From the NCBI RefSeq assembly GCF_048541825.1, contig NZ_CP183332.1:3844001-3908000 (forward strand): DNA of 64,000 bases, written 5' to 3'. Shown one piece after another: positions 39,745 to 47,805 of the stretch. This DNA comes from Caulobacter sp048541825 (GTDB taxonomy: Bacteria; Pseudomonadota; Alphaproteobacteria; Caulobacterales; Caulobacteraceae). The notes beneath the pieces were generated by a model that made no database searches, was not told the DNA's origin, and saw only the letters and a program-made list of their open reading frames with translations. A program made the position numbers and the translations under genes. The first letter of the stretch is position 1, and each line of letters starts with the position of its first letter.

Positions 39745-42700
39745 ATGAGCGACGAGAACGATAACGGTCGGCCCGGCACCCCTGGTGGGCGCGCGCCCAT
39801 CACACTGAAGCCCCGCCAGGGCTCGGTGAGCGCCGGCGTGGTGAAGCAAAGCTTCAGCCACGGCCGCACCAAGACGGTAGTGGTCGAAACCAAGCGGACC
39901 CGTCCGCACGCCGCGCCGGCCGGTAACCTGGCCGCGCCGTCCTCGGCTGAGCGCCGTCACACCAACGAGCCGCGTTCGTCCCAGTCTTCTGGTGGCGGCA
40001 ATTCGGCAGGCGGCCTCTCGCAAGACGAGATGCGCGCCCGGCAACGCGCCATCGAGGCGGCCCGCGAGAACCAGGACCGTCAGGCGACGCAACGTGTCGC
40101 CGACGAGGCCAAGGCGCGCGCCGCCGAAGCTGCAGCTCGCGAAGCCGCTGCCAAGGCAGCTGCGGCTGCGAAGGCTGCCGCTGAGCCGGCTCCGGCTCCG
40201 GTCGTTGTCGCCGCTCCGGCAGCGCCCGTGGTTTCGGCTCCGGTGGCTGCGGCTCCTGTGGCCCCGGTCGCCGCGGCGCCTGTCGTTCAGGCGTCTGCGC
40301 CCGTCGCGCCTGCGGCTCCGGTGGCTGCGGCTCCGGCCGCCCCGCGCGCCGAGGCCCCGCGTCCTGCTGCGGCTTCGCCCAGCCAGACCCGCACCTACGA
40401 GCCCAGCCGCGAACGTCGCGACGATCGCACCTCGACCACCACCTATCGTCCGCCGGCTGGCGAGCGCCCCCCGCAGGGTGATCGTCCGCAAGGCGACAAG
40501 CCGTTCAACCAGCGCGCGCCGCGCCAGGACGGTCCTTATAATCAACGCGCGCCGCGTCCCGACGCTGCTCCGCGTGCCGACGCCGCGCCGCGAGGCCCGC
40601 GTCCGGAAGGCGGCTTCCGCAACGATCGTCCGCAGGGCGACCGGCCCCAGGGTGATCGTCCGCAGGGCGACCGCCCGACCCAGACTGTTCGTTATTCGGC
40701 CCTGGCCCCGCGCCCGGCTCCCGGCGCCCGTCCGGGCCCAGGCGGTCCGCCGCGCGGTCCGCGTCCTGGCGCTCCGGCCGCCGCTCCTGCGACGCCCGAA
40801 GTCCAGCGCGCCATGCGCTCGGCGCCGCGTCCCGGCGGTGAAGTCAGCCGTCGTCCCGAGGACGATGATGATCGCCGCAAGGCCGCCGCCCCCGGCAAGG
40901 CCGTGTCGCGCGCCAAGGGCGCGCCGATGCGCCGTGAAGGCCGTCTGACGATCCAGACCGTGGCCGGCGATGGAGACTCCGCCGACCGCATGCGTTCGCT
41001 GGCCTCGGTTCGCCGGGCCCGGGAACGTGAAAAGGAAAAGCGTCGCGGCGGTCCCGCCGACCAGGTCAAGGTCGCTCGCGAAGTGGTCATTCCTGACGTC
41101 ATTACCGTGCAGGAGCTGTCCAACCGGATGGCCGTTCGCGGTGTCGAGATCATCAAGTTCCTGATGCGTCAGGGCGTGATGCTGAAGGTCAACGACGTCA
41201 TCGACAACGACACCGCCGAGCTGGTGGCGACCGAATTTGGTCACACCGTGCGCCGCGTGTCGGAAGCCGACGTCGAAGAAGGCTTCATCGGCGCCGAGGA
41301 CATCGACGATCACCTGGAGTCGCGGCCCCCGGTGGTCACGGTCATGGGTCACGTCGACCACGGCAAGACCAGCCTGCTGGACGCGCTGCGCAAGGCCGAT
41401 GTGGCCGGCGGCGAGCACGGCGGCATTACCCAGCATATCGGCGCCTACCAGGTTCGCCTGGACGGCGGCGAGAAGATCACCTTCCTCGACACCCCCGGCC
41501 ACGCCGCCTTCTCGCAAATGCGGGCGCGCGGCGCCAATATCACCGACCTGGTGATCCTGGTGGTGGCCGGCGACGACGGCGTGATGCCCCAGACCATCGA
41601 GGCCATCAAACACGCCCGCGCCGCTGAAGTGCCGATCATCGTGGCCGTCAACAAGATGGACAAGCCCGGCTCGGATCCGACCCGGGTGGTCAACGAGCTG
41701 CTGCAACACGAAATCGTCGTCGAAAGCCTGGGTGGCGACACCCAGATCGTCGAGGTCTCGGCCAAGACCGGCCAGGGCCTGGACGAGCTGATCGAACGCA
41801 TCACCCTGCTGGCCGAAGTGCTCGACCTGAAGGCCAACCCCGACCGCGTCGCCGACGGCGTCGTGATCGAGGCCAAGCTCGACAAGGGTCGCGGCGCGGT
41901 TTCGACCGTGCTGGTCAAGCGCGGCACGCTGAAGCGCGGCGACATCGTCGTGGCCGGCAGCCAGTTTGGCCGGGTTCGCGCCCTGCTCAATGAGCGTAAC
42001 GAGCAACTGACCGAAGCCGGTCCCGCCACCCCGGTCGAGATCCTCGGCCTGGACGGCGTGCCTTCGCCTGGCGACCCGTTCGCGGTCGTCGAGAACGAGG
42101 CCCGCGCTCGCGAGCTGACCGAGTACCGCATCCGCCTGAAGCGTGAGAAGTCACTGCATCCGGTCGGCGCGGGCGCCACCAGCATGGCCGACATGATGGC
42201 CAAGCTGCAGGACAAGAAATACCGCGAACTGCCGCTGGTCATCAAAGCCGACGTGCAGGGCTCGGCCGAAGCGATCATCGGGTCGCTGGACGCCATGTCG
42301 ACCGACGAGGTCCGCGCGCGGATCATCCTGTCGGGCGCCGGCGCGATCAGCGAAAGCGACGTCATGCTGGCCAAGGGCGCCGGCGCGCCGCTCATCGGCT
42401 TCAACGTCCGGGCCTCGGCCCAGGCGCGGGCGCTGGCCGAGCGCGAAGGTGTCGAGATCCGCTACTATGCGATCATCTACGACCTGCTGGACGACATCAA
42501 AGGCGTGCTCTCGGGCATGCTGGCGCCGATCCAGCGCGAAACCTTCCTGGGCAACGCCGAAGTGCTGCAAGCCTTCGACATCTCCAAGGTCGGCAAGGTC
42601 GCCGGTTGCCGCGTCACCGAAGGTGTCGTGCGCAAGGGCGCCAAGGTCCGGATCATCCGCAACGACATCGTCGTTCTGGAACTGGGCACGCTGCAGACCC

Positions 42701-42840
42701 TCAAGCGCTTCAAGGACGAGGTCCCCGAGGTTCCGTCTGGCCAGGAGTGCGGCATGATGTTCGCCGGCTTCCAGGACATCAAGGTCGGCGACACCATCGA
42801 GTGCTTCACCGTCGAAGAGATCAAGCGCCAGCTCGACTAG
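39745..42840 (+). CDS. infB: Translation initiation factor IF-2
   Basis: 1031 residues from the ATG at 39745; the frame extends upstream but without conserved sequence. IF-2 is the GTPase placing initiator tRNA on the 30S subunit. The G domain has GHVDHGKTSLLD, DTPGHAAF and NKMDKPG, followed by domain II, III and the fMet-tRNA-binding C-terminal domain. The first 430 residues are low complexity: an Ala/Pro-rich segment, then basic Pro/Arg/Gly stretches with QGDRP repeated several times in a row near residues 295-310. The N-terminal region is long, as usual in alphaproteobacteria. Confidence 0.97.
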   Translation: MSDENDNGRPGTPGGRAPITLKPRQGSVSAGVVKQSFSHGRTKTVVVETKRTRPHAAPAGNLAAPSSAERRHTNEPRSSQSSGGGNSAGGLSQDEMRARQRAIEAARENQDRQATQRVADEAKARAAEAAAREAAAKAAAAAKAAAEPAPAPVVVAAPAAPVVSAPVAAAPVAPVAAAPVVQASAPVAPAAPVAAAPAAPRAEAPRPAAASPSQTRTYEPSRERRDDRTSTTTYRPPAGERPPQGDRPQGDKPFNQRAPRQDGPYNQRAPRPDAAPRADAAPRGPRPEGGFRNDRPQGDRPQGDRPQGDRPTQTVRYSALAPRPAPGARPGPGGPPRGPRPGAPAAAPATPEVQRAMRSAPRPGGEVSRRPEDDDDRRKAAAPGKAVSRAKGAPMRREGRLTIQTVAGDGDSADRMRSLASVRRAREREKEKRRGGPADQVKVAREVVIPDVITVQELSNRMAVRGVEIIKFLMRQGVMLKVNDVIDNDTAELVATEFGHTVRRVSEADVEEGFIGAEDIDDHLESRPPVVTVMGHVDHGKTSLLDALRKADVAGGEHGGITQHIGAYQVRLDGGEKITFLDTPGHAAFSQMRARGANITDLVILVVAGDDGVMPQTIEAIKHARAAEVPIIVAVNKMDKPGSDPTRVVNELLQHEIVVESLGGDTQIVEVSAKTGQGLDELIERITLLAEVLDLKANPDRVADGVVIEAKLDKGRGAVSTVLVKRGTLKRGDIVVAGSQFGRVRALLNERNEQLTEAGPATPVEILGLDGVPSPGDPFAVVENEARARELTEYRIRLKREKSLHPVGAGATSMADMMAKLQDKKYRELPLVIKADVQGSAEAIIGSLDAMSTDEVRARIILSGAGAISESDVMLAKGAGAPLIGFNVRASAQARALAEREGVEIRYYAIIYDLLDDIKGVLSGMLAPIQRETFLGNAEVLQAFDISKVGKVAGCRVTEGVVRKGAKVRIIRNDIVVLELGTLQTLKRFKDEVPEVPSGQECGMMFAGFQDIKVGDTIECFTVEEIKRQLD

Positions 42841-42869
42841 GGCCGGACTTGAGCTTCAGAACTCTCAGA

Positions 42870-42902
42870 AAGGCGCGGATCGCAAGGTCCGCGCCTTTTT
42901 CG
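42870..42902 (+). terminator. Intrinsic terminator after infB
   Basis: aaggcgcgga (42870-42879) pairs with tccgcgcctt (42888-42897), then a T-run (ttttt, cgtttt). It is 29 bases after the infB stop. This separates infB from the inserted genes, and hence from rbfA. Confidence 0.9.
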
Positions 42903-42969
42903 TTTTCGGTCGGCGAACTCGACGGAAAAGGCGCGGCGTGGCAAGATAATCGCCTGTTGGAGCCTGGAC

Positions 42970-43239
42970 ATGAACCAGATCACGGTCGGAACATGGGGTG
43001 AGGCTATGGCCTCAGGCGGTCTGCGTGACGCGGGGCGCGCTGCTGGCTTGGTTGATGGTGAGCGGGTCGAGATTGAAGCCAAGGACGGCGATATCGTCAT
43101 CCGCCGCGCCAAGAAGATCCCGATCAAGGGAAGCCCTGAGGCAATGGCGGCCGCCGAGGCGCTGATCGACAACAGTCGCGGCGTGACGCTGGGCGATGTG
43201 ACGATCCGGGAGCTAATCGAAGAGGGTCGGCGCGGGTGA
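42970..43239 (+). CDS. AbrB/MazE-type antitoxin (VapB-like)
   Basis: 89 residues. The N-terminal 50 residues have the AbrB swapped-hairpin pattern (ITVGTWGEAMAS ... VDGERVEIEAKDGDIVIRRAKK). The C-terminal half would wrap the toxin. The stop overlaps the GTG start of the PIN toxin gene by four bases, the standard layout of a type II antitoxin-toxin pair. The ribosome site ggag is 7 bases upstream. Autoregulation through the AbrB domain is expected for the family. Confidence 0.85.
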   Translation: MNQITVGTWGEAMASGGLRDAGRAAGLVDGERVEIEAKDGDIVIRRAKKIPIKGSPEAMAAAEALIDNSRGVTLGDVTIRELIEEGRRG

Positions 43240-43649
43240 TCCTGGTTCTCGACGCCTCAATGACGATGGCGGCGATCTTCGAGGTCGAAGCCAATAGGGC
43301 GGCCCAGGATGTTATCCGCATGGTCGGCAGGGAAGGCGCAACCGTCCCGTCTCTTTGGCGGCTCGAAGCAGCCAATGTCCTGCGAAACGCGGTCAGGCGC
43401 GGGCGTTGTGACGTGGCATTTGCGGATAGGGCTCTGCGGCTTCTGTCCGACCTCCCGATAGCCATCGATCCCCATACTGACCTTCACGCCTGGGGCGCGA
43501 CGGCCAAGATCCCTCGCCAGGAAGACCTCACCCTCTACGACGCCGCCTATCTCGAACTGGCGGCCCGGCTGGGCGCGATCTTGGCGTCCTGCGACAAGGA
43601 TCTGGTTGCCGCAGCCCGCCGCAGGGGCCTCGAGGTCCTCACCGCCTGA
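43236..43649 (+). CDS. PIN-domain ribonuclease toxin (VapC-like)
   Basis: 137 residues with a GTG start inside the antitoxin stop. The acidic PIN residues are visible: Asp6 in LVLDASM, Glu in WRLEAANVLR, Asp in TLYDAAYLELA and Asp in ASCDKDL. VapC toxins cut tRNA or rRNA; the target here is unknown. It lies in a cluster of accessory genes inserted between infB and rbfA. Confidence 0.9.
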   Translation: MILVLDASMTMAAIFEVEANRAAQDVIRMVGREGATVPSLWRLEAANVLRNAVRRGRCDVAFADRALRLLSDLPIAIDPHTDLHAWGATAKIPRQEDLTLYDAAYLELAARLGAILASCDKDLVAAARRRGLEVLTA

Positions 43650-43692
43650 GGTCGGACTGGAAATCGCCCAATTCCGGCGCTAGGCCTTGTGC

Positions 43693-44205
43693 ATGCGTAT
43701 CAAAGCTCTTCTCGCCCTGACGGCCGCGACCTTGTCGCTCAGCGCCTGCGCCACCGTCGACCGCGTCGATGCGTCCGGCGACGTTCACACCCTGCTGACG
43801 GCGATCCGCGATCGTGACCGGGCGACCTTCGACGCCCATGTCGACCGCCAGGCGCTGAAATACGAGATCGAGGCGCGGCTGATGGCCGAAGCCCGCAACC
43901 GCAAGGCCGACAACAGCCTGATGGCTATCGCCGCCGCCCTTGCCGGTCCTGCCGCCGACATTGCGGGAGAAGCTTTGATCCGGCCCGAGACCTTCCGCGC
44001 CGCCGCCAACTATTATGGCTACACCCCCGACAAGCCGCTGCCGGGCCGCGTCGCCATCGCCGGCGCCCTGCGTCCGACCGGCGACGGCCGGGTCTGCGCG
44101 GCCAAGAAGGACGGCCCCTGCCTGCTGACCTTCACCCGCGACGGCTCGGTCTGGCGGTTGAGCGGCTTTGATCCGCAAGCGGCGAACCTGCACTTCAAGC
44201 GATGA
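43693..44205 (+). CDS. Predicted lipoprotein, DUF2939-like
   Basis: 170 residues from the ATG at 43693; a TTG two codons earlier is less likely. The signal ends in LSLSACATV (lipobox LSAC). The mature part includes LLTAIRDRDRATFDAHVD, typical of DUF2939 proteins, and ends with TFTRDGSVWRLSGFD. Envelope protein of unknown role. It overlaps the next gene by four bases. Confidence 0.82.
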   Translation: MRIKALLALTAATLSLSACATVDRVDASGDVHTLLTAIRDRDRATFDAHVDRQALKYEIEARLMAEARNRKADNSLMAIAAALAGPAADIAGEALIRPETFRAAANYYGYTPDKPLPGRVAIAGALRPTGDGRVCAAKKDGPCLLTFTRDGSVWRLSGFDPQAANLHFKR

Positions 44206-44750
44206 GACTGACACTCTCGGTCATTCTGGCGGCCTGCGCCCTGGCCACGACCGCCCACGCCGAGCGGCGGATGTTCTCGTATGATCCGATCTCGCCCGAC
44301 GCCAAACGGCTGACCGGGGCCGGACTGACCGTGCTGTTCGACCAGGGGCTGATGGGCGCCAGACCCATCAAGGTGCTGGCCACCGGCGTGCCGGCCCAGG
44401 GCCTGCTGATCAAGGGCAAGGACCGTGACCTGGGGCCCAAGGGTCTGGCCGGTCTGGAGGGCGTCGACGCTGAGGCTTCGCTGTACGAGGTCGACCCCAA
44501 GGCCGAGCAGGGCAGGGTCTATATCCGCGCCTTCTGCCCCGGCGCGACGCGCCTGTGGCTGAGCTTCAGCCGCATCGCCGTGCGCCGCGACCTGCGCATC
44601 CAGGCGCTGGGCGATGATCCAAAGTCATCCGGCCCGGCCCGGGTGTGCGGTACGCTGGACTTCTCCTGGCGCGGGGAATGGAAACTGCCGGACGGCCGTC
44701 GCCCCGACCCAATGGAAGACTGGACCGACAACCTGAACGGCGTTCGCTAG
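44202..44750 (+). CDS. Secreted protein of unknown function
   Basis: 182 residues with a Sec signal peptide (MRLTLSVILAACALATTAHA, probable cut after AHA). The mature part has no membrane segments and no family I recognise; RMFSYDPISPDAKRLTGAGLT follows the signal. Two Cys residues may form a disulfide (AFCPG, RVCGT). It is translationally coupled to the DUF2939 lipoprotein, so the two may act together in the periplasm. Confidence 0.75.
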   Translation: MRLTLSVILAACALATTAHAERRMFSYDPISPDAKRLTGAGLTVLFDQGLMGARPIKVLATGVPAQGLLIKGKDRDLGPKGLAGLEGVDAEASLYEVDPKAEQGRVYIRAFCPGATRLWLSFSRIAVRRDLRIQALGDDPKSSGPARVCGTLDFSWRGEWKLPDGRRPDPMEDWTDNLNGVR

Positions 44751-44815
44751 ACATCTTGTCGTCTGGCGAGATCACAGCCAAGCTCACCTCCAACGACAAA
44801 GGGGGGTGGGACACG

Positions 44816-45604
44816 ATGACCAGCGCGCTGGACGGCTTTACGCGTTTCGAATTCGATGACGGCCAGTGGACCCGCGAGGTCTACAGGATCGGGACCGGCC
44901 CGGCCGTTATCGTCATCCATGAAATGCCCGGCCTGCACCCCGGCGTCCTGGCCTTCGCCCGCGACGTGGCCGCCGCCGGCATGACGGTGTTCTGCCCCAG
45001 CCTGTTCGGCAAGCCCGCCAAGACCGTCAGCATCGGCTATGCCCTGGGCGAGATCGCCAAGACCCTGTGTGTACGCCGCGAGTTCAACGCCTGGGCCACC
45101 GACCGCTCCAGCCCGATCGTCGACTGGCTGCGGGCGCTGGCGCGTCAGGCCCGCAAGGAGTGCGGCGGCAAGGGCGTCGGCGCGGTGGGCATGTGCTTCA
45201 CCGGCGGCTTTGCTCTGGCGATGATGACCGAACCCTCGGTGGTGGCGCCGGTGATGTCGCAGCCCTCGCTGCCGTTCGGCGGCAAGGGCAAGGGATCGCT
45301 GGGCTGCTCGGCTGTCGAGATCGCCTGCGCCCGCACCCGCTTTGAGACCGAGGACCTGTCGCTGCTGGCGCTGCGGTTCTCGTCCGACAAGCTGGTGCCT
45401 GATGAGCGCTTCGAGACCCTGAAGCGCGAGTTCGGCGATCGGGTCGAGACGGTGGAGCTGACCGACGCCGACGCGGCCAAGGGCGTGCCGATGGCCCCGC
45501 ACTCGGTCCTGACCCTGCACCTGGACCGCGCCGATCCGCTGGGCCCGACCATGCAGACGCGCGACAAGGTGATCGCCTTCTTCAAGGCGCGGACGGCGGC
45601 TTAG
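44816..45604 (+). CDS. Dienelactone hydrolase family protein
   Basis: 262 residues from the ATG at 44816, preceded by a G-rich ribosome site (aaaggggggtggg); the longer frame overlaps the gene upstream. Alpha/beta hydrolase with the nucleophile elbow GMCFTGGFAL (Cys nucleophile as in dienelactone hydrolases), an early HEMPGLHPG loop, and a late His in MAPHSVLTLH. The natural substrate is unknown. No aromatic-degradation genes are nearby. Confidence 0.9.
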   Translation: MTSALDGFTRFEFDDGQWTREVYRIGTGPAVIVIHEMPGLHPGVLAFARDVAAAGMTVFCPSLFGKPAKTVSIGYALGEIAKTLCVRREFNAWATDRSSPIVDWLRALARQARKECGGKGVGAVGMCFTGGFALAMMTEPSVVAPVMSQPSLPFGGKGKGSLGCSAVEIACARTRFETEDLSLLALRFSSDKLVPDERFETLKREFGDRVETVELTDADAAKGVPMAPHSVLTLHLDRADPLGPTMQTRDKVIAFFKARTAA

Positions 45605-45611
45605 GGCTAGA

Positions 45612-45720
45612 TGCTCCCCCTTTGGGGGGAGCTGTCGCGAAGCAACTGAGGGGGTCATCTCGGCCTAGGCGGAGCAGCCCTCTCCGGCCCTGCGGGCCAC
45701 CTCCCCCAACAGGGGAGGAT
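45612..45720. repeat. Inverted-repeat element F, diverged copy
   Basis: Contains gctccccctttggggggagc, cggccctgcgggcc and cctcccccaacaggggagg hairpins. It is similar in layout to 27115-27227 but diverged. It fills the spacer between the hydrolase gene and rbfA. Confidence 0.65.
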
Positions 45721-45827
45721 CACCGCCGCACTGGACTTATCGCCCCTACAAGCCTAGACACCGCGCCTTGATTTTCCCCCGCGCTCCGGTGTTCGATCCG
45801 CCGGCCGGGCCTTGAGGACACCGCGCC

Positions 45828-46340
45828 ATGAAGCGCCATACCGACAAGACTCCCAAGCCGCTCTCCACGGGCCCGTCGCAGCGCCAGCTTCGCGCCGGCG
45901 AGCTGATCCGCCACGCCCTGGTGGAGATCCTGCGCCACGAAGACCTGCAGGACCCGGCCCTGATCAATATCTCGGTGACGGTGACCGAGGTGCGGCTGAC
46001 CCCGGACCTGCGCCACGCGGTCTGTTTCGTCGAGCCCCTGGGGGCCGGCATCGCGCCCCGGATCGAGCGCGAGGCGTCCTCGCCTTCGCGCATCGCCGTC
46101 GAACTGGGCAGCCCCGAGGTGGTGGTCGCCGGCCTCAACCGCGTGGCCAAGTTCCTGCGCGGTCGCCTGGGCAAGACCATCGACATGAAGTTCACGCCGG
46201 ACCTGAAGTTCATCCACGACGAGAGCTTCAACTCGGCCGCCTATATGAACCGCCTGTTCGACAATCCGGTGGTGCAGCAGGACCTGCGCCGCCTGTCCGA
46301 TGTGGTCGAGGACGAGGATCAAGAAGGCCGGGAAGACTAG
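45828..46340 (+). CDS. rbfA: Ribosome-binding factor A
   Basis: 170 residues. RbfA binds 30S precursors and helps 16S rRNA maturation. Conserved blocks are RAGELIRHALVEILRHEDLQDP, VTVTEVRLTPDLRHAVCFV and KFTPDLKFIHDESF. The C-terminal acidic tail (VVEDEDQEGRED) is short. It is two bases before truB. Normally it follows infB directly; here 3 kb of other genes lie between. Confidence 0.96.
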   Translation: MKRHTDKTPKPLSTGPSQRQLRAGELIRHALVEILRHEDLQDPALINISVTVTEVRLTPDLRHAVCFVEPLGAGIAPRIEREASSPSRIAVELGSPEVVVAGLNRVAKFLRGRLGKTIDMKFTPDLKFIHDESFNSAAYMNRLFDNPVVQQDLRRLSDVVEDEDQEGRED

Positions 46341-46342
46341 TC

Positions 46343-47275
46343 GTGGCCCGCCGCAAGAAGGGCGACCCCGTCTCGGGCTGGCTGTGCCTGGACAAGCCCT
46401 ATGACCTGACCTCGACCAGCGCGGTGACCCGCGTGCGCCGGGCCTATAACGCCCAGAAGGGCGGCCACGCCGGCACGCTGGATCCGCTCGCCACTGGCAT
46501 CCTGCCCATCGCCCTGGGCGAAGCGACCAAGACGGTTCCGTTTCTGGTCGACGCCGACAAGGCCTATCGCTTCACCATCCAGTGGGGCCGCAACACCACC
46601 ACCCTGGATCGCGAGGGCGAGACGACGGGTACGAGCGATCTGCGCCCGACCCGCGACGAGGTCGAGGCCGTGCTGGCCGAGTTCGTCGGCGAGGTCGACC
46701 AGATCCCGCCCAACTATTCGGCCATCAAGGTCGACGGCGAGCGCGCCTATGACCTGGCCCGCGACGGGGTCGAGTTCGAGCTGGCGACGCGCAAGGTCAA
46801 CATCCACGCGCTGCGCGTGCTGGACGCCCCCGACGTCGATCACATCGTGCTGGAGATGGAATGCGGCAAGGGCACCTATGTCCGCGCCGTGGTCCGCGAT
46901 CTGGCGGCCCGGCTGGGAACCTGCGGTCACGTTGACCAGCTTCGCCGGACGCGGGTCGGCCAGTTCACCGAGGCGACGGCGATATCGCTGGAAACTCTCG
47001 AGAATTTGAGCTATGAGGCCCGCCTGTCGGAGGCATTGCTTCCGGTCGAGACCGCGCTGGACGACATCCCGGCGCTGGCCGTGACCGATGAAGACGCCTT
47101 CCGGCTTGCGCAAGGACGCGCCATCGTTCTGCTCCCAAGGCAGGTTGAAACGCTGAAAGCCGAGCTCACGCCCGGCGATCGCACCGTTTCGGCCATGGTG
47201 GGAGAGAGGCTGGTGGCCTTGTGCGAGATGCGCGCCGGACGGCTCAATCCGGTGCGGGTCTTCCAACTCACCTGA
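46343..47275 (+). CDS. truB: tRNA pseudouridine(55) synthase TruB
   Basis: 310 residues from the GTG at 46343. TruB makes pseudouridine 55 in the T-loop of tRNAs. The catalytic Asp is Asp47 in HAGTLDPLATGILP. Other family blocks are IPPNYSAIKVDGERAY and CGKGTYVRAVVRDLA. It follows rbfA by two bases and precedes rpsO by 14. Confidence 0.97.
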   Translation: MARRKKGDPVSGWLCLDKPYDLTSTSAVTRVRRAYNAQKGGHAGTLDPLATGILPIALGEATKTVPFLVDADKAYRFTIQWGRNTTTLDREGETTGTSDLRPTRDEVEAVLAEFVGEVDQIPPNYSAIKVDGERAYDLARDGVEFELATRKVNIHALRVLDAPDVDHIVLEMECGKGTYVRAVVRDLAARLGTCGHVDQLRRTRVGQFTEATAISLETLENLSYEARLSEALLPVETALDDIPALAVTDEDAFRLAQGRAIVLLPRQVETLKAELTPGDRTVSAMVGERLVALCEMRAGRLNPVRVFQLT

Positions 47276-47289
47276 GCGGAGACACACCG

Positions 47290-47559
47290 ATGTCGATCAC
47301 TGCCGAGCGCAAGACCGCTCTTATCGCCGAACACGCCCGCACTGAGGGTGACACCGGCAGCGCCGAAGTCCAGGTCGCGATCCTCTCCGAGCGCATCGCC
47401 AACCTGACCGAGCACTTCAAGACCCACAAGAAGGACAACCACAGCCGTCGTGGTCTGTTGATGATGGTTTCCCAGCGTCGCAGCCTCCTCGACCACCTGA
47501 AGAAGTCCGATGTTGGTCGCTATGCGACCCTCATCGAAAAGCTGGGTCTGCGCCGCTAG
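47290..47559 (+). CDS. rpsO: 30S ribosomal protein S15
   Basis: 89 residues from the ATG at 47290. Binds 16S rRNA and aids platform assembly. Contains DTGSAEVQVAILSERIANLTEH and HSRRGLLMMVSQRRSLLDHL, both standard. It is followed by a strong terminator at 47571, then pnp, as in E. coli. Confidence 0.99.
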   Translation: MSITAERKTALIAEHARTEGDTGSAEVQVAILSERIANLTEHFKTHKKDNHSRRGLLMMVSQRRSLLDHLKKSDVGRYATLIEKLGLRR

Positions 47560-47570
47560 TTTTGGCGCAG

Positions 47571-47609
47571 TCGGCCGCCCTGCTTCGGCAGGGCGGCCGA
47601 ACGCTTTTA
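47571..47609 (+). terminator. Intrinsic terminator after rpsO
   Basis: tcggccgccctg (47571-47582) and cagggcggccga (47589-47600) form a perfect 12-bp stem with a CTTCGG loop, followed by acgctttta. It separates rpsO from pnp, as in other bacteria where readthrough gives partial coupling. Confidence 0.9.
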
Positions 47610-47613
47610 TGGG

Positions 47614-47702
47614 CCTTGGTTTCAAGACAGGCCGAAACCAGGGTTGCTGCGGATCCGCCTCATGCGGCTCCGAACATGTAAGCCGGGGATCACGATCCCC
47701 GG
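47614..47702 (+). promoter_or_regulatory. pnp leader with three successive hairpins
   Basis: Stem 1: ccttggtttc (47614-47623) with gaaaccagg (47634-47642). Stem 2: cggatccgc (47650-47658) with gcggctccg (47664-47672), one mismatch. Stem 3: ccggggat (47683-47690) with atccccgg (47695-47702). The E. coli pnp leader is a stem cut by RNase III for autoregulation, so a similar role is plausible. The rest of the spacer up to 47805 holds no gene. Confidence 0.5.
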
Positions 47703-47805
47703 ACGCCTGTCGAACTGGATGAGGAATAGTCGGGACCGCCCTTCGGCCGCCCGCCCCTGTCCGTCCTGAAGGAAATGGGTCCTTCGGAACCGAAAGAAGC
47801 AAAAA

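Noticed and set aside
39499..42006. 835-codon minus-strand frame over infB
   Set aside because: Arg/Ser/Gly-rich shadow of the repetitive IF-2 N-terminal coding region.
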